15,333 nucleotides of DNA from JBGSOW01 sp041738875 (GTDB lineage: Bacteria; Patescibacteriota; Dojkabacteria; CALFHW01). Under the pieces are notes generated by a model, which worked only from the letters and a program-made list of their open reading frames with translations, made no database searches and was not told the origin of the DNA. Positions 6,504-12,318 of the stretch are shown here, piece by piece. The DNA lies in the NCBI GenBank assembly GCA_041738875.1, contig JBGSOW010000025.1, positions 1 to 15,333 on the forward strand, written 5' to 3'. Every line of letters starts with the position of its first letter. Position 1 is the stretch's first letter. A program made the position numbers and the translations under genes.

Positions 6504-8237
6504 ATGAGACTGCCCAAAATCGATTTAAAACTAGGAATTAAAAGGGTGAGTACATTCGTCTTATGTCTTGTCCTACTCGCTATCTCAACTGCTCCAATTT
6601 ATGCGAAGTCTCTAGAAGAGATAAACTTAGAAATTTCTCAGAAACAAGAATCCCTTGATAAACTCAAAGCAGATCTAAAGGCTGCGCAAGATGACTATAA
6701 CGCAAAAAAATCTGTCCAGGATTCTGCTTCGAGTGAAGCAAATAAATTGCAGGCGGAGATTGACGCTCTTAACGCTGAAGTTCTATACAATACTTACAGA
6801 ATCCAAGAGATTGAAGAAAATAAATTACTGAAGGAACTAGAAAAACAACAAAATGAAAAAAGGCAGGACCTGCAGGTACTTTCGTCTTATGTGAATTGGA
6901 AAACTGGCGAGGAACAAACAGCGGTATTTTCTGGTAAAGATCTTGTAAAAAATTCTATTTATAATGAAGCTCTCAATACACGCAACCACGGTGGTATCTT
7001 GGGCATCGCTCTTGAACTAAAAGAATTAGAGGATGAATATAGTTATTTCGTGAGTTCAAGTGCTGAAATGCAAACTAAGATTAATGAATTAAATGAAAAA
7101 AAGAAGGAAGTAGAGATTAAACTTGCTGCAGCAAGAAATGAGGCAAATAAATCAGGTCAGAACCTGAATTCGTTGAACCGAGCAGCAGGTCAGATACAGT
7201 CGGATATTACATTCCTGAGCAAAGAGCAGCAGGATATAGAAAAAGAGCAACAAAGAATCTATAACGAAACTGGAACTAGCAATATTTCAGAAGAAGTTTT
7301 GATTAGTGGGGAGTTTTATTTTGAAGGTCGAGGTAGTGATTTTGTGACTGGACATGGTATCGGTATGTCTCAGTGGGGGGCTTTTGGAGCTGCGACAAGC
7401 TTAGGTTGGAGTTATAAACAAATTGTTGAATTCTATTTCCCTGGTGCAAAAGTTATGAAATTGGATAATTTGCCTGCAAATATTAATGTAACGAATTGGG
7501 GAACTATGTCTTTGGAAGATTATGTTTCAGGTCTTGGAGAAGTTGGAGATAAAGCTTGTGAGGATATAAATTCCACAAACAAAGCTAGTGGGTGTTGGCC
7601 AAAAGAGGCGATACTTGCACAGATGGTTGTTGCGCGCACCTTCGGTGCGCGCAGAGCAGGCGGTATTTGCGCCTCAGACGCGTGCCAAGTATACAAAGGT
7701 GGATTGGCGAAAAAATGGGCAGCTGACGCAACCCAAGGTGAAGTGGTCGTTTTTAATGGCTCTATGGCCGACGTATACTACTCAGCGGACAATAACCAAG
7801 GAGCTGGCAACGCAGATAAAACAACAGTCTGGGGAGGCGCTACAATCCCATATCTCACAAGCGTGAACGATAATGCATTTGCAATCAAACCATATTTCGG
7901 ATCATGCAAAGGCTGGTGTGGCAATTGGACGTGGAGAACTTACTCGTATTCTTCGGGCTCGCTACTAAACTTTTTCAATTGGGCTTCAAATAGCGGATAC
8001 AGTTCAGGTAAAACTAGTTTCAATGCACTAAAAGGAATTGGTACGATTAATTCTATTATTCTGGGAAAAGATCCGTCTGGTAGGGTAAATAGGTTAACTT
8101 TCAAAGGTGCAAATGGAGAGGCTTCAGTAACAGGTAAAATATTCCGTGAGAACTGGAATCTCTGGAACCAGCAGACCAAACCCTCTGGGCAAAGGGATTT
8201 GATGTATTCGTTCACATACAATAGTAAGGTTAAGTAG
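6504..8237 (+). CDS. Secreted coiled-coil SpoIID/LytB-domain protein
   Basis: 577 residues. A signal peptide covers 1-34 (probable cleavage after PIYA). A Lys/Glu/Gln-rich coiled coil occupies about 36-125 and 165-255. The SpoIID/LytB region starts at 280 with GHGIGMSQWGA (283-293) and SYKQIVEFYFPG, followed by LEDYVSG (337-343), then PKEAILAQMVVARTF (366-380), a YYSADNNQG segment (425-433) and VWGG. SpoIID proteins are lytic transglycosylases acting on denuded glycan strands during cell-wall remodelling. Here the GHGxGMSQ block precedes the LEDYV block, the reverse of Bacillus SpoIID; the same order is known in some actinobacterial proteins. The coiled coil resembles those of peptidoglycan hydrolase regulators and may dock it to division or secretion machinery (inference). 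CPR bacteria do not sporulate, so a wall-remodelling role is likelier. Confidence 0.85.
   Translation: MRLPKIDLKLGIKRVSTFVLCLVLLAISTAPIYAKSLEEINLEISQKQESLDKLKADLKAAQDDYNAKKSVQDSASSEANKLQAEIDALNAEVLYNTYRIQEIEENKLLKELEKQQNEKRQDLQVLSSYVNWKTGEEQTAVFSGKDLVKNSIYNEALNTRNHGGILGIALELKELEDEYSYFVSSSAEMQTKINELNEKKKEVEIKLAAARNEANKSGQNLNSLNRAAGQIQSDITFLSKEQQDIEKEQQRIYNETGTSNISEEVLISGEFYFEGRGSDFVTGHGIGMSQWGAFGAATSLGWSYKQIVEFYFPGAKVMKLDNLPANINVTNWGTMSLEDYVSGLGEVGDKACEDINSTNKASGCWPKEAILAQMVVARTFGARRAGGICASDACQVYKGGLAKKWAADATQGEVVVFNGSMADVYYSADNNQGAGNADKTTVWGGATIPYLTSVNDNAFAIKPYFGSCKGWCGNWTWRTYSYSSGSLLNFFNWASNSGYSSGKTSFNALKGIGTINSIILGKDPSGRVNRLTFKGANGEASVTGKIFRENWNLWNQQTKPSGQRDLMYSFTYNSKVK
7632..7652. repeat. 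Perfect GC-rich hairpin inside the SpoIID/LytB gene
   Basis: GCGCGCACC and GGTGCGCGC are exact inverted 9-base arms around a TTC loop. The element encodes Ala-Arg-Thr-Phe-Gly-Ala-Arg within a conserved ARTF-type motif, yet uses GCG/CGC codons in an AT-rich gene. It could slow polymerase or ribosomes; no T-run follows on the + strand. Confidence 0.6.
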
Positions 8238-8302
8238 AGAAATTAGGCTAATTAAAGTAGAATGATTGTACAAACTTAATTAATTAACTAGCTAGCAAAC
8301 CA

Positions 8303-8914
8303 ATGCCAATAGTTCCTGTAATACCACCACGAGGGCTTCTAAGCAGGAGTAACAATGATGGTTTAGGAGGCATTTCGGTTAGGCCAGCGAATGCCCGCTT
8401 TGCGACGCAAGATCCCGATGAAGTGATATTCGTTTTAGTGAGGAAAGCTGCGATTACAAACGTAGGTTGGGTATTTAGAATCTCGTTTTTTGCAGTTGTT
8501 GTCCCTTTAGTTATTAGTATTTTGAGTACTCTGGGAGTCGATTTTATCGAAATCGTTGGTCTAGTTAATCAAATTCTGCTTTGGGTTGTTTTCTACTCGT
8601 TATTGTTCACATATGGACTTATGAAATTTAATGAATGGTATTATAACCTGCTTATTATTACGAATAAACGCATATTGGATTACGATTTCAAGCCTCTTAC
8701 TGGAAAGAAAGTATCTGAAGCTCCTCTGGAGAATATTGAAGATGTGACTCAGAAAGCACTTGGTTTTTTCCCGGCATTTTTTAACTACGGGGATTTATAT
8801 ATTCAGACTGCAGCGCAGAAGAGTAGGTTCGAGATAAATTCAGTCCCACAACCTACATGGCTTCGAGACGTTCTTGTTGATTTATCTAGATTAGCGGAGG
8901 TATCAGAACCATGA
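8303..8914 (+). CDS. PH-domain (bPH_2, YdbS-like) membrane protein
   Basis: 203 residues. A soluble N-terminus of about 50 residues leads into two transmembrane helices at about 54-75 and 82-105. A bacterial PH-like domain follows (about 112-200), recognised by LIITNKRIL (117-125), PLENIEDV (141-148), the GDLYIQTA turn (163-170) and a final helix. Such proteins are common in CPR genomes and Gram-positives; their biochemical role is poorly known, and membrane-stress or assembly roles are only proposed. The gene is followed by a small two-TM protein with a 4-base ATGA overlap, so the two are translated together. The 65-base upstream gap holds AT palindromes (TTAATTAATTAA, CTAGCTAG) but no strong promoter; TTGTAC at 8266 is a possible -35. 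Start 8303 is the first ATG and has no Shine-Dalgarno. Confidence 0.75.
   Translation: MPIVPVIPPRGLLSRSNNDGLGGISVRPANARFATQDPDEVIFVLVRKAAITNVGWVFRISFFAVVVPLVISILSTLGVDFIEIVGLVNQILLWVVFYSLLFTYGLMKFNEWYYNLLIITNKRILDYDFKPLTGKKVSEAPLENIEDVTQKALGFFPAFFNYGDLYIQTAAQKSRFEINSVPQPTWLRDVLVDLSRLAEVSEP
8896..8900 (+). promoter_or_regulatory. Shine-Dalgarno for the small two-TM protein
   Basis: GGAGG lies ten bases before the ATG at 8911, within the last codons of the PH-domain gene. It is the only strong Shine-Dalgarno seen in the window and supports both the 8911 start and translational coupling. Confidence 0.6.
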
Positions 8915-9147
8915 ACTCACCTACAAATGCGGATTTTCGCAACGCTCTTTTTATAAGCTTTAAACTACTGTTGTTAACGATAGGGATTATCCATTTGTTT
9001 GTGGCGCTTGTTATTTGGAGGCAGGGCGACAACATGTATAACCAAGTACAAACTGAAACCGGGAATTTACTTCGTTTTGTGAACCTTTTAAATCTGATTG
9101 TTGTCGCCACTATCCTCCTCGTAACCGCATTTGTTGTATTTGCTTAA
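8911..9147 (+). CDS. Small two-TM membrane protein of unknown function
   Basis: 78 residues with two hydrophobic helices at about 16-36 and 53-77, joined by a polar 16-residue loop (RQGDNMYNQVQTETGN). There is no signal peptide and no cysteine. It overlaps the PH-domain gene by four bases (ATGA) and has a good Shine-Dalgarno, so the two products are probably made together and may form a membrane complex (inference). The helical-hairpin shape recalls the pilin-like proteins at the start of the window, but the loop lacks the Gly-aromatic and charged-helix signature, so I do not call it a pilin. I do not recognise the family with confidence. Confidence 0.65.
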   Translation: MNSPTNADFRNALFISFKLLLLTIGIIHLFVALVIWRQGDNMYNQVQTETGNLLRFVNLLNLIVVATILLVTAFVVFA

Positions 9148-9168
9148 TTGTCGATATAGGCTTATAAT
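9140..9168 (+). promoter_or_regulatory. Probable ndk promoter
   Basis: TTGCTT (9140-9145), a 17-base spacer and a perfect TATAAT (9163-9168). The start point would be near 9175, leaving a leader of roughly 23 bases with no Shine-Dalgarno. The -35 overlaps the stop of the small membrane protein gene. Confidence 0.55.
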
Positions 9169-9197
9169 TTGCCATAATATATAACAGATAGACATTT

Positions 9198-9824
9198 ATG
9201 ATTTCACATAGAAAACCAGAACACGAGAGAACACTATTTTTAATTAAACCTGATGGAGTGCAGAGAAGTTTAATTGGCGAAATAATTTCTAGATTTGAAA
9301 AAAAGGGATTGAAAGTTGCTGCATTGAAGCTTGCTCAACCTAGTAAAAAGCAAGCAGCAGAGCATTATTCCGCATTTGATGATGCTTGGAGAGAAAAGGT
9401 CGGTGGTTTTGTAAAAGCTGCATACGAGGAGAAGGGTAGTGAATTCCCTTTTAAATCGCTTCTCGAAGCGGGCCGCCAAGTGCAGGACAATCTTTCAAAA
9501 TATTTATCAAGCGGCCCGATTGTAGCAATGGTTATCCAAGGTTCGCAAGCAGTCACTCATGTTCGTAAACTGTTGGGTTCTACTGATCCATCTAAAGCTG
9601 ATATCGGTACAATCCGAGGCGACTTTACAATTGAGTCTTTGGGACTCGCAAACTTCTACGACCGTACTGCAAGAAATCTTGCGCATTCATCTGAATCTCC
9701 AGAAGAAGCAGAGCGCGAGCTTAAAGTTTGGTTTGAAGAAAGGGAAATTATCAAATATAACCTTGCAATCGACACTATTCTTTATGATCCTGCATGGGAC
9801 GAAGTTAGAGAAGAACTGATATAA
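9198..9824 (+). CDS. ndk: Nucleoside diphosphate kinase, enlarged form
   Basis: Transfers the gamma-phosphate of an NTP to an NDP through a phosphohistidine, balancing nucleotide pools. The fold is clear: ERTLFLIKPDGVQR (10-23) with K17, SGPIVAMVIQG (105-115), TIRGDF (138-143) and NLAHSSES with catalytic His163. At 208 residues it is well above the usual 130-150. The extra length comes from an insertion of about 30 residues between HYSAF (56-60) and the SGP strand, containing a helix-like KVGGFVKAAYEEKG segment, plus a C-terminal extension after 180. The NLAHSSES box replaces the more usual NLVHGSDS. All catalytic residues I can check are present, so activity is expected. Its own promoter precedes it and a tRNA gene follows closely. 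Confidence 0.93.
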   Translation: MISHRKPEHERTLFLIKPDGVQRSLIGEIISRFEKKGLKVAALKLAQPSKKQAAEHYSAFDDAWREKVGGFVKAAYEEKGSEFPFKSLLEAGRQVQDNLSKYLSSGPIVAMVIQGSQAVTHVRKLLGSTDPSKADIGTIRGDFTIESLGLANFYDRTARNLAHSSESPEEAERELKVWFEEREIIKYNLAIDTILYDPAWDEVREELI

Positions 9825-9826
9825 AT

Positions 9827-9835
9827 TGGTATAAT
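9827..9835 (+). promoter_or_regulatory. Extended -10 promoter of the tRNA-Arg gene
   Basis: TGGTATAAT is a perfect extended -10 (TGn-TATAAT), 25 bases before the mature tRNA 5' end and just after the ndk stop. No strong -35 is seen, as expected for extended -10 promoters. Confidence 0.55.
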
Positions 9836-9859
9836 AATAAGAAGGTAGCCAAGCCACTA

Positions 9860-9932
9860 GCTTCCGTAGTTCAACAGGATAGAACAGCTCATTCCTAACG
9901 AGCCAATCGGGGTTCGAGTCCTCGCGGAGGCA
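9860..9932 (+). tRNA. tRNA-Arg (anticodon CCU)
   Basis: The 73-base sequence folds as a full cloverleaf. The acceptor stem is GCTTCCG/CGGAGGC with discriminator A. The D stem is GTTC/GAAC with GG at 18-19. The anticodon stem GCTCA/CGAGC holds loop TTCCTAA, and the T arm CGGGG/CCTCG holds loop TTCGAGT. The anticodon at 9894-9896 is CCT, reading AGG (Arg). The 31-39 pair is an A-C mismatch at the top of the anticodon stem and the 51-63 pair is G-U. CCA is not encoded, so it is added by the CCA enzyme. Confidence 0.93.
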
Positions 9933-10028
9933 GAAACTACATTTATCCAGTACAAAATATATTTTGCGGGCATCCCCGTAATCGCCTGTAGGGCAGGGCT
10001 TAAGGATGTATTGTAAGGGTTAATTTGG
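9933..10028. other. Intergenic tract with two small hairpins between the tRNA and the toxin-antitoxin pair
   Basis: No ORF is seen. A perfect 12-base palindrome (AAAATATATTTT, 9954-9965) is followed by a GC-rich hairpin (TGCGGG/CCCGTA around CATC, 9965-9980) and a G-rich stretch to about 10020. No T-run follows, so this is not a standard terminator. It may hold the tRNA 3' trailer or an untranslated structured RNA; nothing recognisable. Confidence 0.3.
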
Positions 10029-10037
10029 TGCTATAAT
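10029..10037 (+). promoter_or_regulatory. Extended -10 promoter of the toxin-antitoxin pair, leaderless
   Basis: TGCTATAAT is a perfect extended -10, with a possible -35 TTGTAA at 10011-10016 (15-base spacer). The ATG at 10043 follows the -10 by five bases, so the message should begin at the start codon. Confidence 0.65.
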
Positions 10038-10042
10038 ATAAT

Positions 10043-10354
10043 ATGAATTCAGATTTTCGTGAATATTTAAACAGAAGAAAAGCTTTGTTTTGGGATATTG
10101 ATCTAGTGAATTACGATTTCCAGCAGAATACTGCATATTTGATTTCTAGAATACTGGAATTTGGCACATGGAAAGATGTCCAGATGCTATTAAAAAATTT
10201 TCAAACAGCTGAAATAACCGATGTTGTAGTAAATAGTAAATACATATCTCCTAAAACAGCTACTTTTTGGTTAAATAAATTTAATATCCAGGAACAAATA
10301 AGATGTTTACAACCTGCCTTCCGCAAACAACACTCTCAGCTCTGGAATGGCTAA
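10043..10354 (+). CDS. DUF6922-type putative antitoxin partner of the AbiEii-like protein
   Basis: 103 residues, basic and helical. An early FWDIDLVNYDFQQN segment (16-29) is followed by a Gly-Thr-Trp turn (GTWKDVQMLL, 41-50) and SPKTATFWLNKFNI (69-82). This matches the DUF6922 pattern I know from CPR and Bacteroidetes genomes, where such genes sit directly before AbiEii-type nucleotidyltransferases. By analogy with AbiEi/AbiEii systems the first gene would be the antitoxin, probably also autoregulating the operon (inference; not shown for this family). The ATG is placed by a leaderless extended -10 promoter five bases away. Its 3' end overlaps the toxin gene by 52 bases in another frame, which ties their expression. 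Confidence 0.7.
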   Translation: MNSDFREYLNRRKALFWDIDLVNYDFQQNTAYLISRILEFGTWKDVQMLLKNFQTAEITDVVVNSKYISPKTATFWLNKFNIQEQIRCLQPAFRKQHSQLWNG

Positions 10355-10935
10355 TAGCCAAGAACTCTGGTTATTTGCAAGATAAAAAATTCTATCTCGC
10401 CGGTGGTACAGCTTTAGCACTTCAGATCGGTCATAGAATATCGAATGACCTCGATTGGTTCACGGCAATACCGTTTGATGAACAGCAACTGAATACTCAG
10501 ATTACAGACACAAGTGGCGTCGATGTAAGAACTACCAAAATAGACAAACAGACAATTTATTTAGAACTGAACGATACAAAGGTTAGTTTTATATATTACC
10601 CATACGAACTACTAGATTCACAACTCGATTGGCGTGGTATAGAGTTAGCAGGGTTACTTGATATTGCCTTGATGAAGATTTCGGCAATTGGAAGTCGAGG
10701 AATCAGAAGAGACTTTATTGATCTATACTTTATCTTGCTTCATAAAAAGATTAGTTTAGCTGACCTTTTCCTTAAATTTGAACAGAAATATCCACAGATT
10801 GATAAATATCATTTTCTCAAATCACTTACTTTCTTTGAAGACGCGGACAACGATAATACCGTTAATATGATTAATCCTCTTGAATGGCAAGATGTTAAAC
10901 AGTTTTTTATAGAAGAAACAAAACGGGTAGAGTAA
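10303..10935 (+). CDS. AbiEii/AbiGii-family nucleotidyltransferase, putative toxin
   Basis: 210 residues. The nucleotidyltransferase core is visible: FYLAGGTALAL (30-40) with Gly34-Gly35, then GHRISNDLDWF (43-53) with metal-binding D49 and D51. The conserved IALMKISAIGSRGIRRDFIDLYFIL block follows (K125, D137, D140). AbiEii/MenT-type enzymes attach nucleotides to tRNA or other targets and act as toxins in abortive phage infection; other members may be housekeeping. The start at 10303 fits the family N-terminus, with AGGA about nine bases upstream, inside the preceding gene. The 52-base overlap with the DUF6922 gene implies coupled production. The convergent regulator gene ends 23 bases downstream; a small GTAAGT/ACTTAC hairpin (10932-10947) lies there without a T-run. 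Confidence 0.82.
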   Translation: MFTTCLPQTTLSALEWLIAKNSGYLQDKKFYLAGGTALALQIGHRISNDLDWFTAIPFDEQQLNTQITDTSGVDVRTTKIDKQTIYLELNDTKVSFIYYPYELLDSQLDWRGIELAGLLDIALMKISAIGSRGIRRDFIDLYFILLHKKISLADLFLKFEQKYPQIDKYHFLKSLTFFEDADNDNTVNMINPLEWQDVKQFFIEETKRVE

Positions 10936-10958
10936 GTTTATACTTACCGCCATTATCC

Positions 10959-11999
10959 TCAAACCAACTCAAAACCTCTTGCGTAGTGGGTTTTTACTGT
11001 CGTTTTATACCCTAGATCGAGTAATTTCTTTTTTAGTCTGGAGATGTGTTTATCGATTGCCCAATCCGAGTATTTTTTCTGGTAATCTTGGTCTCTCGCC
11101 CAGATGACTCGCGCGATATTGTCACGGCTGACATACTTTTCGGCGGCTAGGTACCTGAGGATATTTAATTCAGTCTTGCTTAGTAGGGAAGTATCGATAT
11201 TTTGTAATTTGTCGTCGTCTTCGTTGTATTCGATTACTTCTTCGAAACTATAATTCAAAATTACTTCGCGTATCCCAGGTATATCAAGTAGCCCTAGGTC
11301 TATGTAGGCTTTACTTGCTTTGGCTGGGGCGCTCTGTGAATTCCCCAGAAATATCTTTAAATCTAGAATCGTTTGTTTAGAAAAGTAATTCAAATACTGC
11401 CTCAGATATATCTCCCTTTCCTCAATAGGCTTTCCTCCGGAAAGCCTTCTACCGAGACCAAAATGCCCGCCGGTTTGTTTAACCAAATTGCTATCGGTTT
11501 TCAATATATTTTTAGATACTGTGCCTAATCCTACATAAGAAATATCTTCCAGAAAAGTAGATTCGGCGGGCAAAGTCTTAAGTAGGGTAGGTAAAATATC
11601 TGGAGTTTCAATCAGATAAATATATCCCAGATGCCCAACATGCTTCTTTTTGAGCACATCAAGAGCCATAATCACCTTCTCATAGAAAGGCACAATATCA
11701 ATATCATCAATCAAAACAACAGTACTCACACCTCTATCCCACGTCTCAAAAACTGTATCACCTTCTGCGTTGTCGCGTTGCAAGCCTGATTCAATTTCAC
11801 CGATTACTTTGTCTATCCCTGCGTCTTGCAAGACGCCTGCGGAAATATAGATATATGTTGTTTGCCCGTCCTTCCAACCTTTAGCTTCGTACTTCGTACT
11901 ACACAAAAATTCTCTTAATTCAGGAAGTCCATCATCCGGGAGGCTAACCAGCGTACTACACCTTCCATCTCTTAGATTATCAACTAATTTTTTTAACAT
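10959..11999 (-). CDS. Winged-helix regulator with degenerate ATPase-like N-domain
   Basis: 346 residues from the ATG at 11999. The C-terminal 75 residues are an OmpR/PhoB-type winged helix (Trans_reg_C): LSKTELNILRYLA, then SRDNIARVIW, the recognition helix around SDWAIDKHISRLKKKL, and a TVKTHYARGFELV wing. The N-terminal 200 residues resemble a STAND/AAA-like ATPase: a strand-loop-helix around residues 16-32 (LVSLPDDGLPELREFL) occupies the P-loop position but lacks the GK[ST], and VVLIDDID (94-101) looks like Walker B. So it may sense a ligand or protein without hydrolysing ATP (inference). The longer reading from TTG at 12017 is rejected because that codon lies upstream of the -10. Targets are unknown; the divergent 12127/12319 genes and the adjacent toxin pair are candidates. 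Confidence 0.75.
   Translation of the reverse strand: MLKKLVDNLRDGRCSTLVSLPDDGLPELREFLCSTKYEAKGWKDGQTTYIYISAGVLQDAGIDKVIGEIESGLQRDNAEGDTVFETWDRGVSTVVLIDDIDIVPFYEKVIMALDVLKKKHVGHLGYIYLIETPDILPTLLKTLPAESTFLEDISYVGLGTVSKNILKTDSNLVKQTGGHFGLGRRLSGGKPIEEREIYLRQYLNYFSKQTILDLKIFLGNSQSAPAKASKAYIDLGLLDIPGIREVILNYSFEEVIEYNEDDDKLQNIDTSLLSKTELNILRYLAAEKYVSRDNIARVIWARDQDYQKKYSDWAIDKHISRLKKKLLDLGYKTTVKTHYARGFELV
11427..11447. repeat. Perfect 9+3+9 hairpin inside the regulator gene
   Basis: AGGCTTTCC and GGAAAGCCT are exact inverted 9-base arms around a three-base TCC loop. In the minus-strand gene it encodes the Arg-Leu-Ser-Gly-Gly-Lys-Pro run. It has the same geometry as the hairpin at 7632-7652 but unrelated sequence. 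Confidence 0.6.
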
Positions 12000-12005
12000 A
12001 TTCAC

Positions 12006-12036
12006 ATTATACGTCAAAAAGTCAGAAGAATGTCAG
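12006..12036 (-). promoter_or_regulatory. Promoter of the winged-helix regulator, leaderless
   Basis: On the minus strand CTGACA (12031-12036), a 19-base spacer and a perfect TATAAT (12006-12011) precede ATG 11999 by six bases. The regulator message should start at its ATG. Repeats of GTCAG and an inverted TCAGT-CCGAA-ACTGA lie around the -35 and may be an operator. Confidence 0.6.
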
Positions 12037-12072
12037 GATTCAGTCCGAAACTGACTAATTTTATCAAGTTTA

Positions 12073-12087
12073 CTTAGTGTATCTAAG
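12073..12087. promoter_or_regulatory. Inverted-repeat motif, candidate operator (copy 1)
   Basis: CTTAGTGTATCTAAG is an imperfect palindrome (CTTAG/CTAAG) in the divergent region between the regulator and the 12127 gene, and overlaps a second one (GTATC-TAA-GATAC, 12079-12091). A 12/15 copy occurs in reverse at 14147-14161 by the NUDIX regulator promoter. Confidence 0.4.
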
Positions 12088-12126
12088 ATACTATCTACTC
12101 AGTATTTAATCTATTAAAACAATTTA

Positions 12127-12237
12127 ATGAACGCAGAAAGATTTTCACCACTTAAAGCAGAAGGAGCACATGTAAGCTCAAACGGATTGTTAGGCATACT
12201 AATGGGAATCTTAGGCCTAGTCGCATTTACTAGGTAA
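12127..12237 (+). CDS. Small single-TM peptide (36 residues), possibly interrupted
   Basis: ATG at 12127 opens 36 codons: a polar N-terminus (MNAERFSPLKAEG), then a Gly/Leu/Ile-rich segment (about residues 20-33) long enough for a short transmembrane helix, ending FTR. It is too short for standard gene calling but is the first ATG after the divergent promoter region. A weak -10 (TAAAAC, 12115-12120) stands six bases ahead, as in other leaderless genes here. After the TAA the same frame runs on for 16 codons rich in lysine (to TAA at 12286), which would place a basic cytoplasmic tail after the helix; so the TAA could be a nonsense mutation of AAA. A type I toxin-like peptide or an accessory to the 12319 protein are possible; no homologue is recognised. 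Confidence 0.4.
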   Translation: MNAERFSPLKAEGAHVSSNGLLGILMGILGLVAFTR

Positions 12238-12318
12238 AAGGTTAAGAAATCAAAACCAGTAAAAACTAAACAACTAAAAATCAAGTAAAAAATATATAAA
12301 TTATTAACAAATAAAAAA

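Noticed and set aside
8277..8295. TTAATTAATTAA and CTAGCTAG palindromes before the PH-domain gene as an operator
   Set aside because: Short low-complexity AT repeats in an AT-rich spacer with no second copy; not distinguishable from chance.
2276..9147. Alternative UGA recoding (Gracilibacteria/SR1 code)
   Set aside because: Several genes end at UGA at sensible places (2497, 3058, 6483, 8914) with overlaps or close following genes, and no in-frame UGA interrupts conserved domains.
9469..9518. CGGGCCGC/GCGGCCCG inverted repeat in ndk
   Set aside because: Loop of 35 bases within a conserved coding region; explained by Gly/Pro/Arg codons, no sign of a functional element.
10932..10947. GTAAGT-TTAT-ACTTAC hairpin between the convergent toxin and regulator genes as a bidirectional terminator
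   Set aside because: Six AT-rich pairs and no T-run on either side; too weak to call.
12000..12017. Six-residue N-terminal extension of the winged-helix regulator from a TTG at 12017
   Set aside because: The TTG is upstream of a perfect TATAAT (12006-12011) whose start point falls at the ATG at 11999, so the extension would not be transcribed.
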